Assembly: GCA_963752815.1 (NCBI GenBank)
Contig: CAVVZI010000015.1
Location: forward strand, 1,178,001 to 1,242,000
Direction: 5' to 3'
DNA: 64,000 nucleotides
Origin: Sva-07 sp963752815
Lineage (GTDB): Bacteria; Actinomycetota; Acidimicrobiia; Acidimicrobiales; Ilumatobacteraceae
The notes beneath the pieces are model-generated. The model worked only from the letters and a program-made list of their open reading frames with translations. It had not been told where the DNA came from and ran no database searches. How positions within the stretch are numbered: position 1 is the first letter of the stretch; every line of letters starts with the position of its first letter. Shown in pieces: positions 26,501 through 35,223 of the stretch. The translations under genes and the position numbers were made by a program.

Positions 26501-27499
26501 TCACGTGTGGTGCATCGCCCGCCACACGCCCGGCGGGCTGCCGTGGCCGCGCTTGAACGCCCGGCTGAAGGCCTCCTCGGAGTCGTAGCCGACACGGCGA
26601 CCGATCGCCGAGACGCTGAGGTCGGTGGTGGCGAACAGGTCCTCGGCGACATGCATCCGCCACTCGGTGAGATACCGGATCGGAGATCGGCCGAGCACCC
26701 GGCGAAAACGTTCGTCGAGCACCGAGCGCGACACCGCCGCGGTCGCGGCCAACTCGGACACCGTCCACTTCCGGTTCGGCGACGCGTGCATCTCGGCCAT
26801 CGCCGGTGCCAGCACCGGGTCACGCAGGGCGGCGATCCACCCGTGCTCGGCCGCCGGCGCGCTCGCCAGATGGCTGCGCAGCACCTCGATGAGGAGCAAC
26901 TCCGGCAGCCGCGTCGACACCGGCTTGGCCACGGCGTGGCCGGTCGTCGCGAGGGCGTACTGGATGCTCGCCTCGACCCACTGCGCGGCCGGGCTGTCGG
27001 CGAGTCGGACGACGAACACCGGCGGCAAGGCGGCGAGGGCGGGATCGAACAACGCGTCGTCGGAGTGCAAGTGACCGCACACGAGATCGGTCCGTCCGCC
27101 GCCGGCGCCGTGCGCGACGACCGGCATCGACGCCCACGGCGGACGCTCGAGGAGCGACAGGATCGGCACCGTTTCGGCATCCTCCGTGCCGCCCATCAGG
27201 TAGTCGTCACCGTACGGGAGCACGATCACGTCGCCCTTGCTCGCCCAGTGGCGATCGCCCCCTTCCAGCGACACCCAGCAGCGACCGGCCGCGACGACGT
27301 GGAACAGGATCATGCTCGACGCGCCCGGGTGCAGCAGCGGCGTGATCTCGCGCAGCGGTGACGCGAACGACCACTGTTCGGTGAACTCGGCCCGGAAGAA
27401 GATCGCCCCGTCGAGACGGAGCTGTTCGAGCGCGGTCGCCAGCGGTACCGGCGGCGACCAGTCGACCTCGGGGAGCGTGCCCGTCACCTCGGCTCCCAT
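26501..27499 (-). CDS. AraC-family regulator with cupin_6-type sensor domain
   Basis: A 332-residue regulator. The N-terminal part (ITPLLHPGASSMILFHVVAA, GDVIVLPYGDDYLMGG) is the cupin-like ligand domain found in this AraC subfamily. The C-terminal 100 residues hold two helix-turn-helix motifs: WTVSELAATAAVSRSVLDER and LSVSAIGRRVGYDSEEAFSR, ending in FKRGHGSPPGVWR. Ligand is unknown. It is divergent from the SCO4226-like gene (119-base gap) and upstream of the peroxiredoxin-like gene, so either could be its target. Confidence 0.9.
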   Translation of the reverse strand: MGAEVTGTLPEVDWSPPVPLATALEQLRLDGAIFFRAEFTEQWSFASPLREITPLLHPGASSMILFHVVAAGRCWVSLEGGDRHWASKGDVIVLPYGDDYLMGGTEDAETVPILSLLERPPWASMPVVAHGAGGGRTDLVCGHLHSDDALFDPALAALPPVFVVRLADSPAAQWVEASIQYALATTGHAVAKPVSTRLPELLLIEVLRSHLASAPAAEHGWIAALRDPVLAPAMAEMHASPNRKWTVSELAATAAVSRSVLDERFRRVLGRSPIRYLTEWRMHVAEDLFATTDLSVSAIGRRVGYDSEEAFSRAFKRGHGSPPGVWRAMHHT

Positions 27500-27618
27500 C
27501 CCGGTGTCTCGGCTAGATGCGTCGGTGTCGGAGTCATACGAACTCCGCGGCGCCGCAGGACACTCATCTTGTCACAACCAACCAACCCGACCCCTCGGGA
27601 AACAGAAGGAACAACACC

Positions 27619-27900
27619 ATGCCAAAGTTCGTCATCGAACGCACCATGCCCGGCGCCGGCAACCTGTCGGCAGCCGAGCTCAACGCCGCCTCGAAGGTCT
27701 CCAACGAGGCCCTCGCCGCGCTCGCACCGCGAGTGACGTGGCAACAGAGTTACGTCACCGACGACAAGGTCTTCTGCGTCTACTTCGCCGACGACCCGGG
27801 AGCCATCCGCGAGCACGCCAGCCTCGCCGGGCTCCCTGTCGACTTCATCCACCAGGTGGGCGTCGTCATCGACCCGTCGACCGGCGACGCAACATCCTGA
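27619..27900 (+). CDS. SCO4226-like (DUF4242) nickel-binding-type protein
   Basis: A 93-residue protein starting MPKFVIERTMPGAGNLSAAE, with WQQSYVTDDKVFCVYFADDP in the middle and VIDPSTGD at the end. This matches the DUF4242/SCO4226 family; the Streptomyces SCO4226 protein is described as nickel-binding. AGAAGGA precedes the ATG at 27619. A strong hairpin follows its stop by 10 bases. It is divergent from the AraC regulator. Confidence 0.85.
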   Translation: MPKFVIERTMPGAGNLSAAELNAASKVSNEALAALAPRVTWQQSYVTDDKVFCVYFADDPGAIREHASLAGLPVDFIHQVGVVIDPSTGDATS

Positions 27901-27910
27901 CGGCCACGTT

Positions 27911-27955
27911 CGACCGCTGTCTGACGAAGCGGACGACTTCGTCGGACAGCGGTCG
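27911..27955 (+). terminator. Strong hairpin after SCO4226-like gene
   Basis: Two 19-base arms (27911-27929 and 27937-27955) pair with only one G-U wobble around a 7-base loop. It begins 10 bases after the stop codon. There is no U-tract, as is common in high-GC actinobacteria, so it may end transcription or protect the 3' end. Confidence 0.75.
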
Positions 27956-28042
27956 TCGCGCGCTGCGGTGTCCGGAATCCGAGACCGGCCTACGATGATC
28001 CCGTCGAGCGCGAGCCGACGAGATCGACACGAGGAGACGGAC

Positions 28043-28558
28043 ATGAGCGAGACAACGGAACGGGCCGTTCTGGCCGGTGGCTGCTTCTGGGGGATGCAGG
28101 ACCTGATCCGCAAACGGCCCGGCGTCGTATCGACGCGGGTCGGTTACACGGGCGGCGATGTCGCCAACGCCACGTACCGGAACCACGGCACCCACGCCGA
28201 GGCGATCGAGATCACCTTCGACCCCGAGCAGGAGTCGTTCCGCGGTCTGCTCGAGTTCTTCTTCCAGATCCACGACCCGACCACCAAGGATCGTCAGGGC
28301 AACGACCGCGGCAAGAGTTATCGGTCGGCGATCTACTACACCGACGAGTCGCAGCGGGCGGTCGCCGAGGACACGATCGCCGACGTCGAGGCGTCAGGAC
28401 TGTGGCCCGGCAAAGTGGTCACCGAGGTCGAGCCGGTCGGGCCGTTCTGGGAAGCCGAGCCCGAGCACCAGGATTATCTCGAGCGGTATCCGGCCGGGTA
28501 CACGTGCCACTTCGTCCGACCGAACTGGGTGCTCCCGCGCCGCGAAGCGAACGCCTGA
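28043..28558 (+). CDS. msrA: Peptide methionine sulfoxide reductase A
   Basis: A 171-residue MsrA that reduces the S-epimer of methionine sulfoxide in proteins. The catalytic motif GGCFWG gives Cys14. GYTGGDVANATYRNHGTHAE, FFQIHDPTTKDRQGND and YRSAIYYTDESQR are all family landmarks. The C-terminus (NWVLPRREANA) lacks extra recycling cysteines, so thioredoxin probably resolves the sulfenate directly. ATG 28043 follows GAGGAG at 28031-28036. It stands alone, with NfeD 34 bases downstream. Confidence 0.95.
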   Translation: MSETTERAVLAGGCFWGMQDLIRKRPGVVSTRVGYTGGDVANATYRNHGTHAEAIEITFDPEQESFRGLLEFFFQIHDPTTKDRQGNDRGKSYRSAIYYTDESQRAVAEDTIADVEASGLWPGKVVTEVEPVGPFWEAEPEHQDYLERYPAGYTCHFVRPNWVLPRREANA

Positions 28559-28592
28559 TGCCTTCCCGAAACACATAGCGTTCGCCCCGACC

Positions 28593-29075
28593 ATGTCGCC
28601 GGCGTTCTTCTTCTGGATCGTGCTCGCCGTGATCTTCGTCGCGGCCGAACTCCACAGCATCGCCTTCTTCGCGATTTTCGGCGCCGCCGGGTCGGCCGCG
28701 GCGGCGATCGTGGCGCTCGTCGCCGAGGACGCCTACGCGCTGCAGATCGCGGTCGCCATCGCAGTCGCCGTTCTCGGTGTGCTGCTCGTGCGCCCCTATG
28801 TCAGCAAGGTGTTCGAGAGCCATGGTCCGGGTGACCGCATCGGGGGAGTGCACGGTGGGCTGATCTCCGCCCGCGGCGTCACCCTCGACGTCGTCGGCAG
28901 CGACATCGCCCCCGCGGGCCACGTCCGCATCCTCGGGGAGACCTGGCTCGCCATCACCGCGATCGGCGAGCCGATCCCACCGCACACCACCGTGATCGTC
29001 ACCGCCGTCACCGGCACCACCTTGACGGTTCGTCCCCAAGTCGACGGCGAAACAGCAAAGGCGGAGCAACCATGA
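28593..29075 (+). CDS. NfeD-like membrane protein
   Basis: A 160-residue protein with two to three N-terminal membrane helices (AFFFWIVLAVIFVAAELHSI; FGAAGSAAAAIVALVAEDAY) followed by a small OB-fold-like soluble domain (SARGVTLDVVGSDIAPAGHV, GETWLAITAIGEPIP). This is the short-form NfeD architecture, which pairs with SPFH/stomatin proteins in membrane microdomains. Its TGA overlaps the ATG of the following SPFH gene (ATGA, 29072-29075), confirming the pair. Confidence 0.9.
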   Translation: MSPAFFFWIVLAVIFVAAELHSIAFFAIFGAAGSAAAAIVALVAEDAYALQIAVAIAVAVLGVLLVRPYVSKVFESHGPGDRIGGVHGGLISARGVTLDVVGSDIAPAGHVRILGETWLAITAIGEPIPPHTTVIVTAVTGTTLTVRPQVDGETAKAEQP

Positions 29076-30008
29076 TCGCACTCAGCAACGTGTCCATCGG
29101 CGGGATCGTGGTCGGCCTGCTGATCCTGATCATCGTGTTCGCAACCCTGCGGAGCATGGTCAACATCGTGCAGCAGGGCGAGGTCGGCGTCGTGAAGCGG
29201 CTCGGCGAGTATCGCAAGACGCACGAACCGGGGCTCGTGATCATCGCCCCGTTCATCGACAGCCTGCAGCATGTCGACATGCGTGAGATCCCGGTGCCCG
29301 GCGACCGCCAGGAGGTGATCACGAGAGACAACGTGGTCGTCACGGTGAACGCCACCATCTTCACCCAGATCGTCGACGCCAAGCAGGCGCTGTTCAGCGT
29401 GTCGAACTTCAACGTGGCGATCGACGCACTGGCGCGAACGGCACTGCGCTCGGTGATCGGCACGCTGTCGCTCGACGAGTCGTTGTCGGAACGCGAGCGG
29501 ATCAACACCGACGTGCAGTCGCAGATGGAAGCCGTGACCGACAAGTGGGGGATCCGTATCGCCCGCATCGAGATCATGGAGATCACCCCACCGCCGAAGA
29601 TCCTCGAGGCGCTCGCCCTCCAGAAGCAGGCGGACCAGGAGAAGCGGGCGCGGATCCTGCAGTCCGAAGGTGCGCAGCAGTCGGCGATCAACATCGCGGA
29701 CGGTGAAGCGAAGGCGGCGATCCGTTCGGCCGAGGGTCAGCGGGAGGCCGCGATCCTGCGGGCCGAGGGCCAGCGGCAGGCGTTCATCCTCGAAGCCGAG
29801 GGTCAGGCCCAGGCGATCACGAGCGTGTACTCCGCGATCACGGCCGCCGAACCCCGATCCGACGCTCGTCGCGATCCTGCAACTCGAGACGCTCAGCAAG
29901 TTCGCCGACAGCGTCAACACCAAGGTCGTCGTGCCGTACGAGAGCGCGGCCCTGCTCGGCGCCGCGCAGGCGTTGCGGACCGTGCTGAACGCCGTGCCCC
30001 AGGAGTAA
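29072..30008 (+). CDS. SPFH/stomatin-like membrane protein (frameshifted)
   Basis: One N-terminal membrane helix (GIVVGLLILIIVFATLRS) and a complete SPFH domain: VVKRLGEYRKTHEPGLVIIA, REIPVPGDRQEVITRDNVVV, ALARTALRSVIGTLSLDE and KWGIRIARIEIMEITPP. A coiled-coil of AEGQR/EGQ repeats follows. At about 29843-29852 a single extra base shifts the frame; the next frame continues NPDPTLVAILQLETLSKFAD and ends AVPQE at 30008, exactly the expected stomatin C-terminus. The extra base is probably a sequencing error. The partner is NfeD immediately upstream. Confidence 0.88.
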
Positions 30009-30139
30009 CACCGCCGACACGGAGGCAGTGCTGCGCGCCCGCGCTCGATCGGCCGCGCGCCACCACCGGTCCGACGTCCTTCCGACGTCGGACGCGCCGC
30101 CGCGTCCCACGGCTTCGAACCAGGTTCTGAACGATTCGC

Positions 30140-30168
30140 GTAATTCCGACTTGTTTAGTCGGAATTAC
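30140..30168. promoter_or_regulatory. Perfect inverted repeat upstream of sulfonate-type operon
   Basis: Arms GTAATTCCGAC (30140-30150) and GTCGGAATTAC (30158-30168) are exact complements around 7 bases, in a locally AT-rich patch 92 bases ahead of the substrate-binding protein ATG. The rest of the 252-base gap (30009-30260) shows no gene. A 10-of-12 match to one half-site recurs at 36152-36163 beside an Rrf2 gene. This is a candidate operator for the adjacent Rrf2-type regulator. Confidence 0.6.
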
Positions 30169-30260
30169 CATGCTTAGATGTTGTCACCTCGACTCCACGC
30201 GTCGAGGCGGGTCACCCCCCGACTCACCCCGCCCCGCCACCCCCTCCGACTGGACGACTC

Positions 30261-31473
30261 ATGCGCCGATCACCCTTCGTAGAACAACGCCCCCGAACAG
30301 CCCTGATCGCCACCCTCGCCGTGCTGGCGATCGGCCTCGCCGCATGCGGCAGCGATCCATCGACGAGCGCGGCAAACGATCCTGCGTCGGACGAGGTCGC
30401 CACCACTGTCGCCACCACCGCGGCCGGCGACGAGGCAGCGGGGTCGACCACCCCCGACACCGTCGCCGACACCGCCGCTGACACCTCCTCCGACTCCGTC
30501 GCCGACAGCGTCGCCGGCACCGAACCCGCCGAGCGCGGCGGACGAACCGGCACCGACGATTCCTCCTGGGACGACCCTGCGCATCGGCGACCAGGGCGGC
30601 GGGCTCGAGACCCCGCTCAAGCTCGCGGGCGAACTCGACGACGTCCCGTACGACACCGAGTTCGCGACGTTCGCCAGCGGACCGCTCGTCAACGAGGCCT
30701 TCGCCGCCGACGCGATCGACATCGGCATCATGGGCGACACCCCGGCGCTCCTGTCCTACGCCGCCGGCCTCGACACCGTCGTCGTCGGAATCCGATCGAG
30801 CGACGGCGTCGCCCAGACCCTCGTCGCGGCACCTGGCAGCGGCATCGAGACGCTGGAGGACCTCAAGGGAAGGAAGGTCGCCTGGGCCACCGGTACCAGC
30901 CAGCACGGCTTCGTGCTCCGCGCCCTCGACTCGATCGGGTTGACCCAGGACGACGTGGAACAGGTCGACGTCCCGCTCACCGACGTGGCGAACGTCCTCG
31001 CCGGCGGCCAGGCCGATGCCGCGGTGCTCTACGAGGTGTTCCGTCCGCCGTACATCGACGAGCACCCGGGCGCCGTCGAACTCGTCACGCTGAAGGACTT
31101 CATCCCGTCGTACACCTACCTGCTCGCCTCCCGCAAGGCGGTGGAGGATCCGGCGAAGGCGGCTGCGATCGAGGACTTCGTCACCCGTCTCGTCCGCTCC
31201 GGGCAGTGGGTGGACGAGAACCCCGATGCGTTCATCCAGGCCTACTACGTCGACGGGCAGAAGCAGACCCCCGAGTACGGCAAGCAGGCATACGACTCCC
31301 AGGGCTTCACCGAATGGATCGAGCCGGCCGGCCAGGCCCAGATCGATCAGCAGGAACAGGCCGACCTGTTCTACGAAGCCGGATTCCTTCCCGAGAAGGT
31401 CGACCTCGGCCCGCAGTTCGACCCCGCAGTCACCAGCCGATTCACCACCGCCATTCAGGAGGCACAGCAATGA
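30261..31473 (+). CDS. ABC transporter substrate-binding lipoprotein, sulfonate/taurine type (frameshifted)
   Basis: The N-terminus (TLAVLAIGLAACGSDPS) is a lipoprotein signal with lipobox LAAC, followed by a long Thr/Ala/Asp-rich linker. One extra base in the linker (about 30520-30545) shifts the frame; the binding domain then reads TLRIGDQGGGLETPLKLAGE, IDIGIMGDTPALLSYAAGLD, KGRKVAWATGTSQHGFVLRA and ALYEVFRPPYIDEHPGAV-like segments of the SsuA/TauA fold, ending at 31473. It should capture an organosulfonate or related anion outside the cell for the permease and ATPase encoded downstream. Its stop overlaps the first tauD-like ATG. Confidence 0.85.
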
Positions 31474-32492
31474 CCATTCTCGAGGACAAGCCGACGATCG
31501 ATGCCGCCGCGGCGGCGATCTCCGGCAGCATTTCCGTTCATCCTCTCAGCGCGACCATCGGCGCCGAGATCGGCGGCGTCGATCTGGCTCGGCCACTCGC
31601 CGACGAGCAGATCGAGTCGATCAGAGAGGCGCTGCGCAAGTGGCGGGTCGTGTTCTTCCGTGGCCAGCACCTCGACCACGCCAGCCAGATCGCCCTCGGC
31701 CGACAGTTCGGCGAGCTGACCTACGCCCATCCCCACGACGACACCCCGCCGGACGGCTTCCCCGAGATCTACACGGTCGACCCGGAGCGGTTCACGCAGC
31801 ACCTCGACACCGCGCAGAAGCGTGAGCTGAAGCGCCGGTACTCGTACACGAGCGGTTGGCACACCGACGTCACCCCCGCGGTGAACCCGCCGGCGGCGTC
31901 GATCCTGCGAGCCGAGCGAGTGCCCGAGTACGGCGGCGACACGACGTTCACCAACCTCGTCGCCGCCTACGAGGGACTGTCCGAACCGCTGCGGCGGCTC
32001 GCCGACGAGCTGCGCGCCGAGCACTACTACGGCGCCAACGTCGCCCCGCAGGGCACCAAGAGCACGGGCGGCTACTACGGCAGGATCGACGAGAACCGTC
32101 TCGTCGCCCACCACCCGGTGGTGCGGGTGATCCCGGAGACCGGCGAGCGGGCACTGTTCGTCAACCCGGTCTTCACCGGGCGGATCGTCGACGTCAACCC
32201 CGACGAGAGCCGCCGCCTGCTCGAGCTCTTCTTCGCCCAGATCACGCGGCCGGCGCACACGGTCCGGTTCCGGTGGGACGAGCACAGCGTGGCGTTCTGG
32301 GACAACCGGACCACCTCCCACCTCGGCCCGCAGGACCTCGACGACGTCGACGTCGCCCGGGTGCTGCATCGGGTGACCCTCATCGGCGAGGTGCCGATCG
32401 GCCCCGACGGGCGCGAGTCGGAGCTGATCGAAGGCGTCCCCTTCCGTGGCGCCCCCGTCTTCGAACCCTCCTCGACGCCCGGAGCGACGTGA
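31470..32492 (+). CDS. TauD/TfdA-family 2-oxoglutarate dioxygenase 1
   Basis: A 340-residue Fe(II)/2-oxoglutarate dioxygenase. The iron triad is His131-x-Asp133 (GWHTDVT) and His284 (TTSHLG), and Arg301 (RVTLIGEV) would bind 2-oxoglutarate. The N-terminal IGAEIGGVDLARPL and VVFFRGQ are typical of TauD/TfdA/alkylsulfatase proteins. The reaction releases sulfite or sulfate from an organosulfur substrate, or cleaves an ether; the exact substrate is not readable. AGGAGG at 31457-31462 precedes the ATG, which overlaps the binding protein stop. It sits inside the ABC operon. Confidence 0.92.
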   Translation: MTILEDKPTIDAAAAAISGSISVHPLSATIGAEIGGVDLARPLADEQIESIREALRKWRVVFFRGQHLDHASQIALGRQFGELTYAHPHDDTPPDGFPEIYTVDPERFTQHLDTAQKRELKRRYSYTSGWHTDVTPAVNPPAASILRAERVPEYGGDTTFTNLVAAYEGLSEPLRRLADELRAEHYYGANVAPQGTKSTGGYYGRIDENRLVAHHPVVRVIPETGERALFVNPVFTGRIVDVNPDESRRLLELFFAQITRPAHTVRFRWDEHSVAFWDNRTTSHLGPQDLDDVDVARVLHRVTLIGEVPIGPDGRESELIEGVPFRGAPVFEPSSTPGAT

Positions 32493-33421
32493 TGTCCACG
32501 GTCACCCCGAACCTCCTCACTCCGAATGTCGTCCCCAATGATCTCGTCGCGGCCCCCGCCCCCCGGGCGGCCGCGACGGGTGAGCCACTGGCTCCCCAGG
32601 CAGCCGACCACGCCGATCTCCACGAGGCGTGGCCGGCTGCTCGGCGGGCGCGCGGCCACCGCGTGCCCCGCTGGCTGCGTCGCCTCACCGGTCCGGTGCT
32701 GTTGCTCGTGGGCTGGCAGCTGCTGAGCTCGACCGGCGTGGTCAACGAACGGACCCTCGCCGCGCCATCGCAAGTGCTCCAGGCGGGATGGGAGCTGGCC
32801 CAGACCGGTGAACTGCAGACCCACCTCGCCGCATCGCTGCAGCGAGCGTTCCTCGGGCTCGCCATCGGGGTCACCGTCGGTGTGGTGCTGGCCGTGATCG
32901 CCGGTCTGTTCCGATGGGGCGAGGACATCGTCGATTCGTCGGTGCAGGTATTGCGCTCGGTCCCGGTGCTCGGACTCCTTCCGCTCGTCATCATCTGGTT
33001 CGGCATCGGCGAGCAGCCGAAGGTCGCGCTGGTGGCGATCGGCACGATGTTCCCGATCTACATCAACACCTACGCCGGCATCCGCGGCGTCGACGCGAAG
33101 TTGATCGAGACGGCCAAGACGTTCGGCGTCGGTCGGTGGCGACTCGTGCGTGATGTCGTCGTGCCGGGCGCGGTGCCCCAGTTCCTCGTCGGGCTGCGCT
33201 TCGCCATGACCGCCGCGTGGCTCATCATGATCGTCGCCGAGCAGATCAACGCGAAGAGCGGGCTCGGGTTCCTGATGAACGAGGCCCGCACCTGGTTCCG
33301 CACCGACATCATCGTGCTCGCCCTCGTGATCTACGGGATCCTCGGACTGGCGACGGACTCGTTCGTGCGCCTGCTCGAACGACGGCTGCTCTCGTGGCGC
33401 CGGGTCTTCGAGGGGACATGA
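32492..33421 (+). CDS. ABC transporter permease, SsuC/TauC type
   Basis: A 309-residue permease with a long polar N-terminus (about 60 residues), then six hydrophobic helices. The cytoplasmic EAA loop is ETAKTFGVGRWRLVRDVVVPG, and the segments VLRSVPVLGLLPLVIIWFGI and FRTDIIVLALVIYGILGLAT are typical of SsuC/TauC/NrtB permeases. It forms the membrane channel for the sulfonate-type importer. The ATG overlaps the TauD stop (TGATG), and its own TGA overlaps the ATPase ATG. Confidence 0.92.
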   Translation: MSTVTPNLLTPNVVPNDLVAAPAPRAAATGEPLAPQAADHADLHEAWPAARRARGHRVPRWLRRLTGPVLLLVGWQLLSSTGVVNERTLAAPSQVLQAGWELAQTGELQTHLAASLQRAFLGLAIGVTVGVVLAVIAGLFRWGEDIVDSSVQVLRSVPVLGLLPLVIIWFGIGEQPKVALVAIGTMFPIYINTYAGIRGVDAKLIETAKTFGVGRWRLVRDVVVPGAVPQFLVGLRFAMTAAWLIMIVAEQINAKSGLGFLMNEARTWFRTDIIVLALVIYGILGLATDSFVRLLERRLLSWRRVFEGT

Positions 33422-34122
33422 GCGCCGTCATCGCCCGCGGTGTCGGCCGGTCGTTCGACGGCAGGGAGATCTTCTCCGACATCGACCTCGACATCGACCG
33501 CAACGAGTTCGTCGCCCTGCTCGGGCGCAGCGGGACGGGCAAGAGCACCCTGCTCCGCGCGCTCGGCGGCCTCGACTCGGAGTACGACGGATCGGTACTC
33601 GTTCCCGATGCCCGGTCGGTCGTGTTCCAGGAGCCGCGGCTGCTGCCGTGGCGCCGGGTGCGAGCCAACGTGCAGCTGGGCCTGCCGCGCAACGCCAGGA
33701 CGCAGCAGCTCGCCGACGAGGCGCTGGCCGAGGTCGGGTTGTCCGGCCACGCCGACGCCTGGCCGGTCACGCTGTCGGGCGGCGAGGCGCAGCGCGTCGC
33801 CCTGGCGAGAGCGCTCGTCCGCGAGCCGGAGTTGCTGCTGCTCGACGAACCGTTCGGCGCGCTCGACGCGCTCACCCGATTGAAGATGCACGGGCTGCTC
33901 CGCCAGCTGTGCCGCCGCCACCAACCCGCGGTACTGCTCGTGACCCACGACGTCGACGAGGCGATCGTGCTCGCCGACCGCGTGCTCGTGCTCGATGGCG
34001 GGCGCTTCCGCTGCGACCGACGGATCGATCTCGACCATCCGCGCGACCGCACCGACCCGGCGTTCGCCGCGCTCCGCGGCGACCTGCTCGAAGCCCTCGG
34101 CGTCGACGCCGTCGCCATCTGA
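33418..34122 (+). CDS. ABC transporter ATP-binding protein, SsuB/TauB type
   Basis: A 234-residue ATPase with Walker A LGRSGTGKST, Q-loop VVFQEPRLLPWRRV, signature LSGGEAQRVALARAL, Walker B LLLLDEPFGALD and the H-loop LLVTHDVDEAI. VVFQEPRLLPW and DEPFGALD are the usual forms in nitrate/sulfonate/taurine importers. It energises import by the permease encoded immediately upstream, whose stop it overlaps (ATGA, 33418-33421). A second TauD-like gene follows after 43 bases. Confidence 0.93.
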   Translation: MSAVIARGVGRSFDGREIFSDIDLDIDRNEFVALLGRSGTGKSTLLRALGGLDSEYDGSVLVPDARSVVFQEPRLLPWRRVRANVQLGLPRNARTQQLADEALAEVGLSGHADAWPVTLSGGEAQRVALARALVREPELLLLDEPFGALDALTRLKMHGLLRQLCRRHQPAVLLVTHDVDEAIVLADRVLVLDGGRFRCDRRIDLDHPRDRTDPAFAALRGDLLEALGVDAVAI

Positions 34123-34165
34123 CAGAACCCGAACCCCCACCCACCACCACCCTGAAGGGACCGCC

Positions 34166-35137
34166 ATGACCATCACCTATCCCGAGACCACCCATTCCGA
34201 GACCATCCATCCCGATACCGGCACTCCCGCCGCCGGGATCGCGCTCGACATCCGACCACTGTCCGGCAACATCGGTGCCGAGATCCGTGGCGTCGACCTC
34301 AAGCAGCCGCTCGACGCCGAGACGTACGCCGAGATCCGCGCCACGTGGCTGAAGTACAAGGTCGTGTTCTTCCCGGGCCAGCACCTGACGCCCGACGAGC
34401 ATCGGGCGTTCACCGCCCAGTTCGGCGAGCTGACCCCGGCCCACCCTGTCATTCCCGGCATCGAGGGCTACCCCGAGGTCTTCGAGATCGACTACGGCCG
34501 GGCCCGGGAGCTGTACGCCAGCTACGGCGACCTGACCCGCAAGCGGTCACAGGCGGTCAGCTGGCACACCGACGTCACCTTCGTCGCCCGCCCACCGGCC
34601 GGCTCGGTGCTCAACGCCATCGTCATCCCGCCGTCCGGCGGCGACACGCTGTGGACGAATCAGGTCGCCGCGTTCGAGGCGCTGAGCCCGGCGCTGCAGG
34701 AGTTCCTCTCGACGCTGACCGCCGTGCACGACGGCGCCGCCCAGTTCGGCGACCTGCTGCAGCGCCGCAACGACAACGCTGCCGCTGCCGGTGATGCCGA
34801 CGGCGGCGCCGAGTGGGACGGCGAGGCGTACGAGGCGCTCACGCCGGTCGAGCACCCCGTCGTGCGCACGCATCCCGAGACCGGCGAGCGGTCGCTGTTC
34901 GTCAACCCGGGCTTCACGAGCCACATCGCCGGGCTCGAGCCGGCCGAGAGCCAGGCGTTGCTGACGTTCCTCTACCAGCACTCGACGAGCCCCGAGTTCG
35001 TGGTGCGGTACCACTGGACCGCCGGCGACCTCGGCTTCTGGGACAACCGCGCCACGCAACACGCGGTCGTCGGCGACTTCGGGGACCAGGCCCGGGTCAT
35101 CCAGCGGGTCACGATTCGCGGCGACGTCCCCGTCTGA
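34166..35137 (+). CDS. TauD/TfdA-family 2-oxoglutarate dioxygenase 2
   Basis: A 323-residue dioxygenase with His134-x-Asp136 (SWHTDVT), His299 (ATQHAV) and Arg314 (QRVTIRGDV). It has the TauD-like N-terminus IGAEIRGVDLKQPLD and VVFFPGQHL. The active-site surroundings (TFVARPPAGSVLNA) differ from dioxygenase 1, so the two probably take different substrates. GAAGGGA precedes the ATG. It is the last plus-strand gene of the importer operon and ends at a convergent hairpin with dioxygenase 3. Confidence 0.92.
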   Translation: MTITYPETTHSETIHPDTGTPAAGIALDIRPLSGNIGAEIRGVDLKQPLDAETYAEIRATWLKYKVVFFPGQHLTPDEHRAFTAQFGELTPAHPVIPGIEGYPEVFEIDYGRARELYASYGDLTRKRSQAVSWHTDVTFVARPPAGSVLNAIVIPPSGGDTLWTNQVAAFEALSPALQEFLSTLTAVHDGAAQFGDLLQRRNDNAAAAGDADGGAEWDGEAYEALTPVEHPVVRTHPETGERSLFVNPGFTSHIAGLEPAESQALLTFLYQHSTSPEFVVRYHWTAGDLGFWDNRATQHAVVGDFGDQARVIQRVTIRGDVPV

Positions 35138-35193
35138 CATTCCCGTCTGGTCCGGGTCGACATCGGGACCGCGTGAGCGTCGGCGAGTACTCC

Positions 35194-35223
35194 GTCGATC
35201 GGCTGGTCGATCAGCCGATCGAC
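35194..35223. terminator. Convergent hairpin between two dioxygenase genes
   Basis: Perfect 12-base arms GTCGATCGGCTG (35194-35205) and CAGCCGATCGAC (35212-35223) around a 6-base loop. It lies 56 bases after the stop of dioxygenase 2 and covers the stop of dioxygenase 3, so it can serve both strands. Confidence 0.6.

Noticed and set aside
30261..32492. One long frame that appears to fuse the lipoprotein start to the first TauD domain
   Set aside because: The middle of that frame is arginine/proline-rich noise. The real binding protein continues in the next frame, and the TauD gene has its own ribosome site and ATG at 31470.
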